Source: JAFGHJ01 sp964523975
Lineage (GTDB): Bacteria > Hydrothermota > UBA3072
DNA: 27,654 nt
Assembly: GCA_964523975.1 (NCBI GenBank)
Contig: CAZGBM010000020.1
Coordinates: 1 to 27,654, forward strand
Direction of reading: 5' to 3'
The notes under the pieces: generated by a model
Databases searched by the model: none
What the model was told of the DNA's origin: nothing
The model's input: only the letters and a program-made list of their open reading frames with translations
Translations under genes and position numbers: made by a program
Shown here: positions 19,664 to 27,654 of the stretch, in pieces
How the letters are laid out: every line of letters starts with the position of its first letter
Numbering within the stretch: position 1 is the first letter of the stretch

Positions 19664-22372
19664 ATGAAGAAGCTCGTTAGGAAGGAAGTAATAGGATTCT
19701 CGTGCGTATTTGTTATTTTGATTTCGGTATATTTTTACACAATTGCTCCGACTGTTTCCCTCTGGGATTGCGGAGAATTTATAGGCTGCTCACACATTTT
19801 AGGAGTTGCTCATCCTCCCGGGACACCTTTATATGTATTAATAGGTAGAATATTTGATATTTTTCTTCCTTTTAAGGAAGTTGCAAAAAGAATAAACTTT
19901 TTTTCCGTTCTTTCATCCGCTTTAGCAGGAGGTTTTCTTTATCTTATAATTCTCAAAATATTTCAGAGATTTGAAAGCAATAAAGATAAAGAACTTCCTG
20001 TTAGCTGTCATCTTATCGCAATATTCTCGTCGATAGGTGCGGGTTTCTGCTTTAGTGTTTGGGATAGTGCTGTTGAAGCGGAAGTGTATGCCGCGTCACT
20101 TCTTATAACTGCAATAGGACTATGGTTAATTCTGCACTGGGATAGAAATGGAGATAAAGAAGGAAAAAACAATTTGCTTCTTCTTTTAGTATATTTATTA
20201 GCTCTATCTTTCGGTGTTCATCTCCTGCCGTTACTTCTAATTCCCGGAATATTGGTCTTTGTGCTTTTGATAAACTGGAAAGTATTGAAAAATCCTAAAC
20301 TTATATCGTTTGCGTTGTTACTTATAGTGGTAGGTGTATCAACTTATTTATACCTGCTTATAAGGGCGCATGCAAATCCGGCTATAAACGAGTCGGCTCC
20401 TACAACATGGGTGAAGTTATGGGACGTAATAACGAGAAAACAATACGGAGGCGATAATATATTCGTCAGACATACTTCATGGGAAACCCATTATGGTCCG
20501 ATTCGGGCATTGGCAGAACAATTTAAAGTATTTTTCAAATATTTCTCATGGCAATTTTTCCCCTATCCGAGAGAGTTTACCGGTGTTTTACTTCGCAATA
20601 TATCGGTAATAGGAACCTGGATATATGTTTTAATTGGTTTATGGGGAATGTATGTTCATTTCAAAGGAGACAGAAAATCTTTTTATTTGGTATTTATTCT
20701 CTATATTCTTGTAACTGCAGGTTTAGTTGTTTATTTGAATCATGAATTTTCGCCATCTGACCCAAATCCTAAGCATCAGCCGAGAGAGCCGAGAGAAAGG
20801 GATTACTTCTGGAGTTCAGGTTTTTTCTTTTTTATGTTTTATGTAGCTGTTGCGTTGTACTGGGCTAATGAGAAGTTGAAAAAAAGAAGAAGTACTTTAG
20901 GTTATTGTGTAGTTGGTTTGAGTTTTGTTATCGGGTTTATTCCGCTGGTTTCCAATATAAGAAGCCATGCCAACAGGAGAGGGAACTGGATTGCTCACGA
21001 GTATGCTCATAATCTTCTTGTTTGTCCCCGGGATAATTCTATTCTTTTTACCAATGGAGATAATGATACTTTCCCGCTCTGGTTTCTTCAGGAGGTAAAA
21101 GGGTTTAGAAAGTTTGATTCCGAAAATAAGAAGGGTGTTCGCGTTGCATGTATTGCTCTTATGAATACAGAATGGTATATAAGACAGCTTAAAGCATCAG
21201 GAGTACCAATGGATTTTGATTCTCCTTTTAAGGGTTCCAGTGTTGAGAGAGCGTATATACAAAAGAAGAGAAATGGGGAGACCAATCTGGAGTTTGAGGA
21301 CTGGGTTATAGAGAATTTGTACTTTTTGAAGACTACTGATGGTAAAACGATACTACGTAAAGATATCGCTATTCGTAATATTATTCTTTCCTCTCAGGGT
21401 GTAAAACCGACTTATGAGGCACTTACGCTGCCAGCGAATTCTTTTGTCGATAAATATATAAGAGATGATTTTAATCCCTCTATAAACATTTATTATTCTG
21501 CCAGTGTGTCTCCGGGTAATATAAATTGGCTGCACGACCATCTTTTATTGGAAGGCCTTCACTTTAGACTGGTAGGCGAAAAAGGTAAGGATATGATTGA
21601 TATTCCGTGTTTTCTTGATTTATTCAAAAATAAGCTAATTTTTTCCTCAGTCGATAATATTGAAGTACATAAAAGTCCGGCTGCCCAGACTATAATGCAG
21701 AATTATGTTTCTATTTGCTATAAATTTGGATCGAGTTTGAAGAAAGAAGTTGTATCTCCCAATATGCTTATAAATTCGGAAAAATATAAAATAAATTTAA
21801 GCGAAGAGGATAAAAAAAAGCTAAAAGAATCTGCCCTCTTATTTGAGAGAGGACTAAACCTTGCCGAAGATCGAACCTTATTGACAGCTTTATTTAACGA
21901 GTTGAGAGGGATTTATATCGTTTTTGGAAAGCCTGATAGTTTGGAAATTCTTGTTGAAAAACTTAAAGATAAGAAAGATTTATCCATACTCCACTTTTTC
22001 AAAGCGCAGCTTTTATTGGATAAATTGACGATAGATAAAAATATTCCGAAGGAAGAAAGAGAAACAATCGGGCGGAAAATAGAAAGCGAGTTCAAAAAAA
22101 TATTGAAACTCTCAGAGGAGGAATCAGTAAATGGTTATATAGGATTGTTGGATTTGTATGATGAGATGGGAGATAGTTATAAAAAGGACTCTTTAATCGA
22201 GGAATTATTAAAACAACCTAAGATTTTCAGTTATGTATTTATGTATAATTATGATTTTATGAAAGATACAGCAATGTCAATTTATCTGTTAAAAAAATGG
22301 TCGGAGGTAAATCCAAATGATATACAAGCGAGAACTTTGCTTAACTCTCTTATCAATAATTATTATAATTAG
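19664..22372 (+). CDS. DUF2723 multi-pass membrane protein (GT-C-like)
   Basis: This is a 902-aa protein. The N-terminal half contains many membrane helices. The opening is typical of DUF2723: TVSLWDCGEFIGCSHILGVA (31-50) followed by HPPGTPLYVLIGRIF. The acidic residues after the first helix resemble the first-loop catalytic acids of GT-C glycosyltransferases such as protein mannosyltransferases, so transfer of a lipid-linked sugar is a reasonable but unproven guess. A soluble region follows from about residue 440 (NGDNDTFPLWFLQEVKGFRK). The last ~200 residues look like TPR-like helical pairs. GGAG lies 15 nt from the ATG, which is long; no better in-frame start exists. The DUF4837 gene overlaps its end by 56 bp. 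Confidence 0.85.
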   Translation: MKKLVRKEVIGFSCVFVILISVYFYTIAPTVSLWDCGEFIGCSHILGVAHPPGTPLYVLIGRIFDIFLPFKEVAKRINFFSVLSSALAGGFLYLIILKIFQRFESNKDKELPVSCHLIAIFSSIGAGFCFSVWDSAVEAEVYAASLLITAIGLWLILHWDRNGDKEGKNNLLLLLVYLLALSFGVHLLPLLLIPGILVFVLLINWKVLKNPKLISFALLLIVVGVSTYLYLLIRAHANPAINESAPTTWVKLWDVITRKQYGGDNIFVRHTSWETHYGPIRALAEQFKVFFKYFSWQFFPYPREFTGVLLRNISVIGTWIYVLIGLWGMYVHFKGDRKSFYLVFILYILVTAGLVVYLNHEFSPSDPNPKHQPREPRERDYFWSSGFFFFMFYVAVALYWANEKLKKRRSTLGYCVVGLSFVIGFIPLVSNIRSHANRRGNWIAHEYAHNLLVCPRDNSILFTNGDNDTFPLWFLQEVKGFRKFDSENKKGVRVACIALMNTEWYIRQLKASGVPMDFDSPFKGSSVERAYIQKKRNGETNLEFEDWVIENLYFLKTTDGKTILRKDIAIRNIILSSQGVKPTYEALTLPANSFVDKYIRDDFNPSINIYYSASVSPGNINWLHDHLLLEGLHFRLVGEKGKDMIDIPCFLDLFKNKLIFSSVDNIEVHKSPAAQTIMQNYVSICYKFGSSLKKEVVSPNMLINSEKYKINLSEEDKKKLKESALLFERGLNLAEDRTLLTALFNELRGIYIVFGKPDSLEILVEKLKDKKDLSILHFFKAQLLLDKLTIDKNIPKEERETIGRKIESEFKKILKLSEEESVNGYIGLLDLYDEMGDSYKKDSLIEELLKQPKIFSYVFMYNYDFMKDTAMSIYLLKKWSEVNPNDIQARTLLNSLINNYYN

Positions 22373-23333
22373 CAGTTGCAAAAAAGACTCTCTTCCTCAC
22401 TCAATAGGCGCTCGAGATGAAGTCATTCTTATTGCTTCTTCTGTTTTTCAGGTTGATTCTCTTGTTAATATTTTGGAGAAAGTTGAATATAACCCAACGG
22501 CAGAAAAAGTTTATAATGTGAGTAGGGTTAGTTTGTCTGAGTTTGACCGTTACAAATTTTGGAGGAATTTGGTTATAGTTGGTAACCTCGGAGAAAGTTA
22601 TATTGAAAACTTACTTGGAGAAGAAGCAAAAGAGGAACTTAAAAAAGGACCGCAACTTTTTTTAGAAAAAGATCTTTGGGTTCGGCTTCAAACGGTAATT
22701 GTGATAGCTGGTATTAATTCCGAAGAAACTCAGCAATTGCTTGGTCGTTCGGCGGAAACTATTTATCAGATTTTTAGAGAAGAAGAAAAAAACAGATTCT
22801 CAAAGGTTGTTTATATGAAAGGCTATCAGGAGAAAGAAACGAAACAGATGGAAACTTTTTTAGGTGCATCGTTTGAGATTCCGTTCGGCTACAGATTGGG
22901 TAAAAATGAAGATGCATTTATGACCTATGTAAGAAAAAATCCGGATAGATTGGTTACACTTTTGTTCCGAAAAGAACCTATAAAGGATCCTATTAAATTC
23001 CGCGATAGTCTTTTTTTAGAACATTTTAACGGTGATGTGGTTTTTACGGATAGTATTCCCATAACTTCTGAAGACAAAAAAACTAAGTTTATAAAATTAA
23101 ATTCTTTAGATACTGTAGAATTTAATAATGTAAGAGCAATTCAATTGAGAGGGGTCTGGAAAAACGATAAAATTCAGGGTGGTCCTATGGGAGGTCCTTT
23201 TGTCAGTTATATCTTCGAAAAAGGTGGACTATGGTATTTTCTTGATGGACATGTTTTTGCTCCCGGTAAGAAGAAATGGCCTTTTCTTGAAGAAGTAGAT
23301 ATAATACTTCATACATTTAAAAAGGAAATTTAG
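22317..23333 (+). CDS. DUF4837-type lipoprotein
   Basis: This 338-aa predicted lipoprotein has the signal peptide MIYKRELCLTLLSIIIIISS with a lipobox ending at Cys21, followed by KKDSLPHSIG. The body resembles DUF4837: DEVILIASSVFQVDSLVNIL, YNVSRVSLSEFDRYKFWRNL, the second-half GASFEIPFGYRLGKNEDAFM, and IRAIQLRGVWKND-like C-terminal text (here VRAIQLRGVWKND) with GGPFVSYIF. The family is known mainly from Bacteroidetes and has no assigned biochemical role. GGAGG lies nine bases before the ATG, inside the DUF2723 gene. The 56-bp overlap suggests tightly linked expression and perhaps a joint envelope function. The family call is by recall of the pattern. Confidence 0.75.
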   Translation: MIYKRELCLTLLSIIIIISSCKKDSLPHSIGARDEVILIASSVFQVDSLVNILEKVEYNPTAEKVYNVSRVSLSEFDRYKFWRNLVIVGNLGESYIENLLGEEAKEELKKGPQLFLEKDLWVRLQTVIVIAGINSEETQQLLGRSAETIYQIFREEEKNRFSKVVYMKGYQEKETKQMETFLGASFEIPFGYRLGKNEDAFMTYVRKNPDRLVTLLFRKEPIKDPIKFRDSLFLEHFNGDVVFTDSIPITSEDKKTKFIKLNSLDTVEFNNVRAIQLRGVWKNDKIQGGPMGGPFVSYIFEKGGLWYFLDGHVFAPGKKKWPFLEEVDIILHTFKKEI

Positions 23334-24281
23334 ATGGATGACTTCGGGAAGAAGATATTAACTAAAGTTCACGAAACAATTATAGGACAGGATGAGATAA
23401 TAGAATTATTGTTGTTATCTGTTCTTTCGGAAGGACATTGCTTGATTATCGGTGTACCCGGACTTGCTAAGACACTGTTGGCAAGTACCTTATCCAGAGC
23501 TCTTGGGTTGGCTTTTTCGCGAATACAATTTACCCCGGATTTAATGCCAACTGATATAACTGGAACCGAAATTATACAGGAAGATAAAAAAGGCGGAAGA
23601 TTTTTTAGTTTTATAAAAGGACCTATTTTCGCGAATTTTGTTCTTGCTGACGAGATAAATAGAACGCCTCCGCGAACCCAGTCTGCATTGCTTGAAGCAA
23701 TGCAGGAAAAAAAGGTTACTTATGGAAGAGAAGTTTATCCTATTGATGCTCCTTTCTTTGTTATTGCTACTCAAAATCCAATTGAGCAGGAAGGAACTTA
23801 CCCTCTTCCGGAAGCTCAGCTTGACCGTTTTATGTTGTCATTAAAAATAAATTATCCTGAAGAGAAAGATGAAAAAGAGATAATTGCGAATCCTCCAAGA
23901 AGTTTTTCTTCAGAAGTTAAACAGGTAACAAACGCAAAGGAATTGCTTAGATTTCAGAATGAAGTTAAGTCGATTCCTGCAAGCAAGAAAGTGATAGATT
24001 TCGTTTCGAAGCTTCTCAGAAATTCCAGGCCAGAGACTAGTAAAATCGAATTTGTCAGAAAGTATGTTGAGTGGGGTGTGAGTCCGAGAGGAGGACAATA
24101 TTTGTTAGCGGGTGCTAAGGCAAAAGCTTTTATTCATGGAAGACCAACACCCTCACTCGATGATATAAGAAGTATAGCTCATTCGGTTTTTGACCATAGA
24201 TTAATTGTTAATTTTCTTGCAGAAGGCGATGGTATATCATCCGAAAAAATAACGGAAGAAATTTTGAATGAGACGGATTAA
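23334..24281 (+). CDS. MoxR-family AAA+ ATPase
   Basis: This 315-aa AAA+ ATPase has Walker A GVPGLAKT (40-47), FTPDLMPTDITGTEI (66-80), Walker B LADEINRTPPRTQSALLEAM (104-123), sensor-1 VIATQNPIEQEGTYPLPEAQ and the arginine-finger region LDRFMLSLKINYP. A C-terminal lid has VSPRGGQYLLAGAKAKA. The family remodels or inserts cofactors into VWA-domain partners, which are normally encoded next door with a DUF58 protein. None follows here: the neighbours are a DUF4837 lipoprotein (0-bp gap) and cca (14-bp overlap). The partner is therefore elsewhere or of another kind. An AAGGAAA ribosome site precedes the ATG. Confidence 0.95.
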   Translation: MDDFGKKILTKVHETIIGQDEIIELLLLSVLSEGHCLIIGVPGLAKTLLASTLSRALGLAFSRIQFTPDLMPTDITGTEIIQEDKKGGRFFSFIKGPIFANFVLADEINRTPPRTQSALLEAMQEKKVTYGREVYPIDAPFFVIATQNPIEQEGTYPLPEAQLDRFMLSLKINYPEEKDEKEIIANPPRSFSSEVKQVTNAKELLRFQNEVKSIPASKKVIDFVSKLLRNSRPETSKIEFVRKYVEWGVSPRGGQYLLAGAKAKAFIHGRPTPSLDDIRSIAHSVFDHRLIVNFLAEGDGISSEKITEEILNETD

Positions 24282-25452
24282 TTTTCAGGCGGAATTAAGA
24301 AATGTTTTTAAAGAAATAGGGCAAATTGCCGGAGGAATGGGATATTCCGTTTATCTTGTGGGAGGACCTATTCGAGATATATTGCTTGGAAGGTCTTTTC
24401 AGGATATCGATATTGTTTGTATCGGCAATGCTGTCAAACTGGCAAAAGCTTTTAGTAAAAAAGTTGGGGGGAATTTGATTTACCGTCGTCTTTTTCCAAA
24501 CGCTACGGTTGAATGGGACGATTCTTCAAAGATTGATTTTGTGTCTGCCCGTAGCGAGGAGTATCCAAAAGACAGGGTTTCTCTTCCGAAAGTACGAAGA
24601 ACTAAAGACCTTATGGTTGACCTCAGGAGAAGAGATTTTACTGTTAATGCTATAGCAGCGGATTTGAATCCGGGTAAATTTGGAAACCTGATAGACCCTT
24701 TTAATGGCCTCCTGGATTGTCAGAAGAGACTCCTACGAGTTTTACATCCCGATAGTTTTAAGGAGGACCCCACAAGGGTTTTCAGAGCTATTAGATTTTC
24801 AATGGAGCTTTCTTTTGAGTTTGAAGAAAATACAAGGAAATTTTTCCAAAAAGACTTGAAGTTCCTTAAATATTTGACACCGAACAGGCTCTGGAAGGAA
24901 ATAAAATTGTCTTTGAAAGACGGTTCCGATATTTTAAACTATCTGAAAAAATATGGTGTTTTGAGAATATTAGGTTTTTCTTATCCGGGGCAGGGTTTTT
25001 TAGAGAGGGTTGATGTAGGATCAATCCAGTTTGGAGTAAATCCTGTTGATACTTTGATAATGGCACTAACCGAGAAGAAATCTATTCGAAGGTACGCTTT
25101 TGAAAGGAATTTTATTCAACAGTTAAATTATGTAAGGGAAATAGACGCTAAAGCTCTCAGAGATATAAAAATAGTACATAGACTTTTTCAACTCAAAGAT
25201 TATTCTTTGTTGTATTTATTCGCTAAATATCCGAAGAATTCTATAATAATTGAAAATTTCTTTGACAACAGGGAAAAACTCAGGCCAGAATTGAACGGAG
25301 ATGATATTAAAAAGTTAGGAGTGAAAGAAAGTCCCGAGATTGGGAATTTGATTAAACGGATAATTGAGGCAAAATGGATTGGAAAAATTTCCGATCGAAA
25401 AGGAGAGATTGAGTTGGTGGAAAAATATTTAGGGGGCAGAGATGTCAATTGA
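24268..25452 (+). CDS. cca: tRNA CCA-adding nucleotidyltransferase family enzyme
   Basis: This 394-aa class II nucleotidyltransferase adds CCA (or part of it) to tRNA 3' ends. Motifs are VYLVGGPIRDILLGR (28-42), catalytic DID (46-48), RRRDFTVNAIA (120-130), NLIDPFNGLLD, and EDPTRVFRAIRFS (166-178), which selects the nucleotide. The C-terminal part is helical and has no HD domain. Whether it adds CCA, CC or A alone cannot be told from the sequence. The tRNA-Leu in this window lacks an encoded CCA, which fits. The ATG lies 14 bp inside moxR with only a weak ribosome site, and prfB overlaps its end by 11 bp. Confidence 0.92.
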   Translation: MRRINFQAELRNVFKEIGQIAGGMGYSVYLVGGPIRDILLGRSFQDIDIVCIGNAVKLAKAFSKKVGGNLIYRRLFPNATVEWDDSSKIDFVSARSEEYPKDRVSLPKVRRTKDLMVDLRRRDFTVNAIAADLNPGKFGNLIDPFNGLLDCQKRLLRVLHPDSFKEDPTRVFRAIRFSMELSFEFEENTRKFFQKDLKFLKYLTPNRLWKEIKLSLKDGSDILNYLKKYGVLRILGFSYPGQGFLERVDVGSIQFGVNPVDTLIMALTEKKSIRRYAFERNFIQQLNYVREIDAKALRDIKIVHRLFQLKDYSLLYLFAKYPKNSIIIENFFDNREKLRPELNGDDIKKLGVKESPEIGNLIKRIIEAKWIGKISDRKGEIELVEKYLGGRDVN

Positions 25453-26516
25453 TGCTTTGAGGGAATGGGTGGGTAAACTCGGGAGGTATATTTGAAATCG
25501 ACAAGAAACGAAATTTATTAGTTGAACTGCAGAAAAAAAGTAGAGAAAAAGACTTCTGGAATGATTCACAAGAAGCTACGAAAACCATGAAACAAATTCA
25601 GGAAATAGAATCTTTACTCAATGAGTGGCAGAATTATAGGGAAAATATTGAGTATCTTTTTGAATTGGAAAATTTAGGAGAGGCTGTTGAATTAATAGAA
25701 AAAGAAGAAAATAAAATAAAAGATAAATTGGAAGATTTCGAATTAAGGATTGTGCTTTCGGAGGAAAATGACAGGAAAGATGCGGTGTTAACTATACATC
25801 CAGGCGCTGGTGGTACGGAATCATGTGATTGGGCCGAGATGCTTTTTCGGATGTACACCAGGTGGATAGAAGATCGAGGTTACAAATATAAGATTATAGA
25901 TTATCAAAAAGGTGAAGGAGCTGGTTTAAAGGATGTGACGATGGAGGTAATGGGCGATTATGCGTATGGATATTTAAAGGCCGAAAGGGGCATTCATCGT
26001 TTAGTTCGCATTTCTCCTTTTGATTCAGGAGCAAGAAGACATACTTCATTCGCTTCTGTTTTTGTTTATCCTCTCGTAGAAGATGATATTGATGTCGAGA
26101 TAAAAAGTGAAGATTTAGAGTTGGAAACTTTCAGGTCTTCCGGTCCGGGCGGACAGCATGTAAATAAAACTAGTACAGCTGTTAGATTAATACATAAACC
26201 AACGAATATTGTTGTTACATGTCAAAGTGAACGTTCTCAAATGCAGAACAGAGTTATTGCGGAAAGGATTTTGAAGTCGAAACTATATCAAATGAAAAAA
26301 GAAGAATTGGAAAAAGAAAAAAAGAAGATAGAAAAGGATAAAAAAGATATAGAATGGGGACACCAGATAAGGTCTTACGTACTTCATCCCTATCAGAAGG
26401 TAAAAGACCATAGAACCGGATTTGAAACAGGAAATGCAAAGAAAGTGCTTGACGGTTATCTTGATGAATTTATAAGAGATTATTTGCGCTCGGAGATAAG
26501 CAAGAATGACAAATAG
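25442..26516 (+). CDS. prfB: Peptide chain release factor 2, programmed +1 frameshift
   Basis: RF2 terminates at UGA and UAA. The first 17 codons (MSIDALREWVGKLGRYI) run to an in-frame TGA at 25493-25495. A +1 shift continues as EIDKKRNLLVELQKKS and then FWND into the rest of the protein, total 357 aa. RF2 hallmarks are the SPF anticodon-like tripeptide (about 191-193, in RISPFDSGARRHTSF) and the catalytic GGQ (about 236-238, in SSGPGGQHVNK). A start at the later ATG 25587 would lose the conserved N-terminal helix. The ATG overlaps cca by 11 bp with GGGGG upstream, and galE overlaps the end. Autoregulation by RF2 level is expected, as for the E. coli gene. Confidence 0.96.
25481..25496 (+). 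promoter_or_regulatory. prfB +1 frameshift site with AUU slippery codon
   Basis: GGGAGG-TAT-ATT-TGA-A. The Shine-Dalgarno-like GGGAGG sits three bases ahead of the slippery codon, the same spacing as E. coli AGGGGG-TAT-CTT-TGA-C. The P-site codon here is ATT (Ile) instead of the usual CTT (Leu), and the base after TGA is A instead of C. Confidence 0.9.
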
Positions 26517-27429
26517 AGTTTTAGTAACCGGTGGAGCCGGATTCATAGGCTCGCATCTTGTAGATAAGTTGATTTCAATGGGATTTGAAGTTTTGATTAT
26601 AGACAACCTTTTAAGCGGTTCAAAGAAGAATCTAAACAATAAAGCGGAATTCTTGAAGAAAGATATTTGTGACGAAGATATCGATATCGTTATCAAAAAA
26701 TATTCTCCTTATTTTATTTTTCATCTTGCGGCTCAGGTTGATGTGAGAAAATCTTTAACAGACCCTATATGGGATGAAGGGATAAACATAAGGGGTACAT
26801 TAAATTTGCTGGAGGCTGCGAATAAAATACATATAAAAAAATTTATTTTTTCTTCTACAGGTGGTGCTATTTACGGTGAAACGAAATATGCGGATGAAAA
26901 ATTATTGCCTGTGCCTTTATCTCCTTATGGCATAACGAAATTAGCATCCGAGCATTATTTGCGGGTTTATTCAAAATGGAAGAGTGTTCCTTTTACCTGC
27001 CTTCGGTACGGCAACGTATACGGACCCAGACAGGACCCTTATGGCGAGGCAGGAGTCGTCGCAATATTTTGCAATCAGTTGATCGAGGGTAAAAAATCCG
27101 TGTTGTATGGTTTTGGTTCGATGGTAAGGGATTATGTTTATGTTTCGGATGTTGTTGATGCTAATATTCTTTCCATGAATAGGGGAAAAGGAGAAATCTA
27201 CAATATTGGAACAGGCAAGCCCACAACTGTTTCGGAGCTTTTTTCGAAACTAAAGGATATTTCCGGAAAAAATGTGGAGCCTGAGTTGGCAGAAGCACGC
27301 GAGGGTGAAATTTCGGAAATTTATCTTAATTTCGAGAAAGCAACGAAAGAACTGAAATGGAAACCTAAAATAACTTTAGAGAAAGGCCTCAAAGAAACAT
27401 TTAGATGGTTTGCCTCTCTTGCAAAATGA
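26506..27429 (+). CDS. galE: NAD-dependent sugar-nucleotide epimerase, GalE-like
   Basis: This 307-aa extended short-chain dehydrogenase most resembles UDP-glucose 4-epimerases of the compact type. The NAD-binding TGGAGFIGSHL is at residues 8-18, FHLAAQVDVRKS follows, the catalytic Ser/Thr is in FSSTGGAIYGE (115-124) and the Tyr-Lys pair in SPYGITK (139-145). RYGNVYGPRQDP and VRDYVYVSDVVDA are typical of the substrate half. UDP-glucuronate or dTDP-sugar epimerases remain possible; specificity cannot be read safely. It overlaps prfB by 11 bp with GGAG upstream and is the last gene of the plus operon. Confidence 0.88.
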   Translation: MTNRVLVTGGAGFIGSHLVDKLISMGFEVLIIDNLLSGSKKNLNNKAEFLKKDICDEDIDIVIKKYSPYFIFHLAAQVDVRKSLTDPIWDEGINIRGTLNLLEAANKIHIKKFIFSSTGGAIYGETKYADEKLLPVPLSPYGITKLASEHYLRVYSKWKSVPFTCLRYGNVYGPRQDPYGEAGVVAIFCNQLIEGKKSVLYGFGSMVRDYVYVSDVVDANILSMNRGKGEIYNIGTGKPTTVSELFSKLKDISGKNVEPELAEAREGEISEIYLNFEKATKELKWKPKITLEKGLKETFRWFASLAK

Positions 27430-27515
27430 ATATTTTATTCAATCTCAATGATAACATATTGTAAATCAAGTACTTATCCCCATAATAAAAAAAATAAAAC
27501 TTTTCATAAAAGACC
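27430..27515. other. Short spacer between galE and the 16S promoter
   Basis: This AT-rich gap of 86 bp shows no ORF and no convincing hairpin plus T-run terminator for the plus operon. It may contain an UP-like A-tract (27485-27499) just ahead of the rRNA promoter. Confidence 0.4.
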
Positions 27516-27543
27516 TTGACAAAAGAAGAAAACATATTATATA
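27516..27543 (+). promoter_or_regulatory. 16S rRNA promoter
   Basis: Consensus TTGACA (27516-27521), a 16-nt spacer and TATATA (27538-27543) give a start near 27550. The ~50-nt leader contains AACTCTTTATT (27590-27600), which resembles a boxA antitermination element. The A-rich stretch upstream may act as an UP element. The boxA call is tentative. Confidence 0.7.
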
Positions 27544-27599
27544 TACACCAGATCGTTGATAATTGAATAGTTGTCAGGGTTCTCGAAATAAACTCTTTA

Positions 27600-27654
27600 T
27601 TCATGAAGGGTTTGATCCTGGCTCAGGACTAACGCTGGTGGTGTGTCTAAGCCA
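27600..27654 (+). rRNA. rrs: 16S ribosomal RNA, 5' end (cut by the window)
   Basis: The 16S 5' signature GGGTTTGATCCTGGCTCAGG is followed by ACTAACGCTGGTGGTGTGTC. Aligning TTTGATC with E. coli positions 12-18 puts nucleotide 1 near 27600. Only about 55 nt are inside the window. Compared with the frequent bacterial text GACGAACGCTGGCGGCGTGC there are several substitutions (GACTAACGCTGGTGGTGTGT). Confidence 0.97.

Noticed and set aside
25587..26516. prfB as a truncated gene starting at ATG 25587
   Set aside because: The upstream sequence encodes a good RF2 N-terminus in two frames joined at a TGA with an internal ribosome-site-like GGGAGG at canonical spacing, which is the programmed frameshift arrangement rather than decay.

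Overview
The window looks like a chromosomal core segment of a low-GC, diderm, probably uncultured bacterium. A TonB-dependent outer-membrane receptor shows that there is an outer membrane. The DUF2723 membrane protein and the DUF4837 lipoprotein are families I associate mainly with Bacteroidetes and the wider FCB group. The visible 5' end of the 16S rRNA departs from the common bacterial consensus just after the universal 5' primer site. I would place it in a candidate lineage near FCB or WOR-3-like bacteria, but the sequence alone does not fix this. Genes are tightly packed, with start/stop overlaps inside operons. The few intergenic gaps are filled with degenerate AT-rich and GT-rich repeats.

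Layout. (1) 151-300: a stand-alone 5S rRNA gene on the minus strand with its own promoter and T-tract terminator and no 23S beside it. (2) 463-2915, minus: an AdoCbl (B12) riboswitch with its own promoter, an ECF-type S component and a BtuB-like receptor, making a B12-uptake operon. (3) 3264-10770, minus: a ten-gene housekeeping operon rplM-rpsI-rpsB-tsf-pyrH-frr-uppS-cdsA-dxr-rseP (ribosome, UMP kinase, isoprenoid and phospholipid precursors, envelope-stress protease) behind one promoter. (4) 10790-14018: an accessory stretch with two tandem degenerate GGDEF proteins, an unrecognised 125-aa protein, tRNA-Leu(GAG) and several dispersed repeats. (5) 14052-27429, plus: an eleven-gene run tilS-ftsH-folE-folP-cdaA-DUF2723-DUF4837-moxR-cca-prfB-galE, mostly overlapping, apparently driven by one promoter that would make a leaderless tilS message. 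(6) 27516-27654: promoter, leader and first ~55 nt of a 16S rRNA gene on the plus strand.

How the genes fit together. The minus operon is a classic translation plus envelope-precursor cluster. The plus operon mixes tRNA maturation (tilS, cca), translation termination (prfB), membrane proteolysis (ftsH), folate synthesis (folE, folP), c-di-AMP synthesis (cdaA) and envelope glycobiology (DUF2723, galE). The tRNA-Leu gene lacks an encoded CCA, matching the need for the cca enzyme in the plus operon.

The most interesting points are: two genes (the ECF S component and cdsA) that appear to start at AUA; a prfB programmed +1 frameshift whose slippery codon is AUU instead of the usual CUU; a folE in which two near-invariant active-site residues are glutamine; a pair of GGDEF proteins that lost the active site but kept the RxxD c-di-GMP inhibitory-site motif; an orphan 5S gene; and a ~250-bp composite repeat present twice. 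Promoters found by eye are strikingly uniform (TTGACA-like, 16-bp spacer, TATWWT-like).
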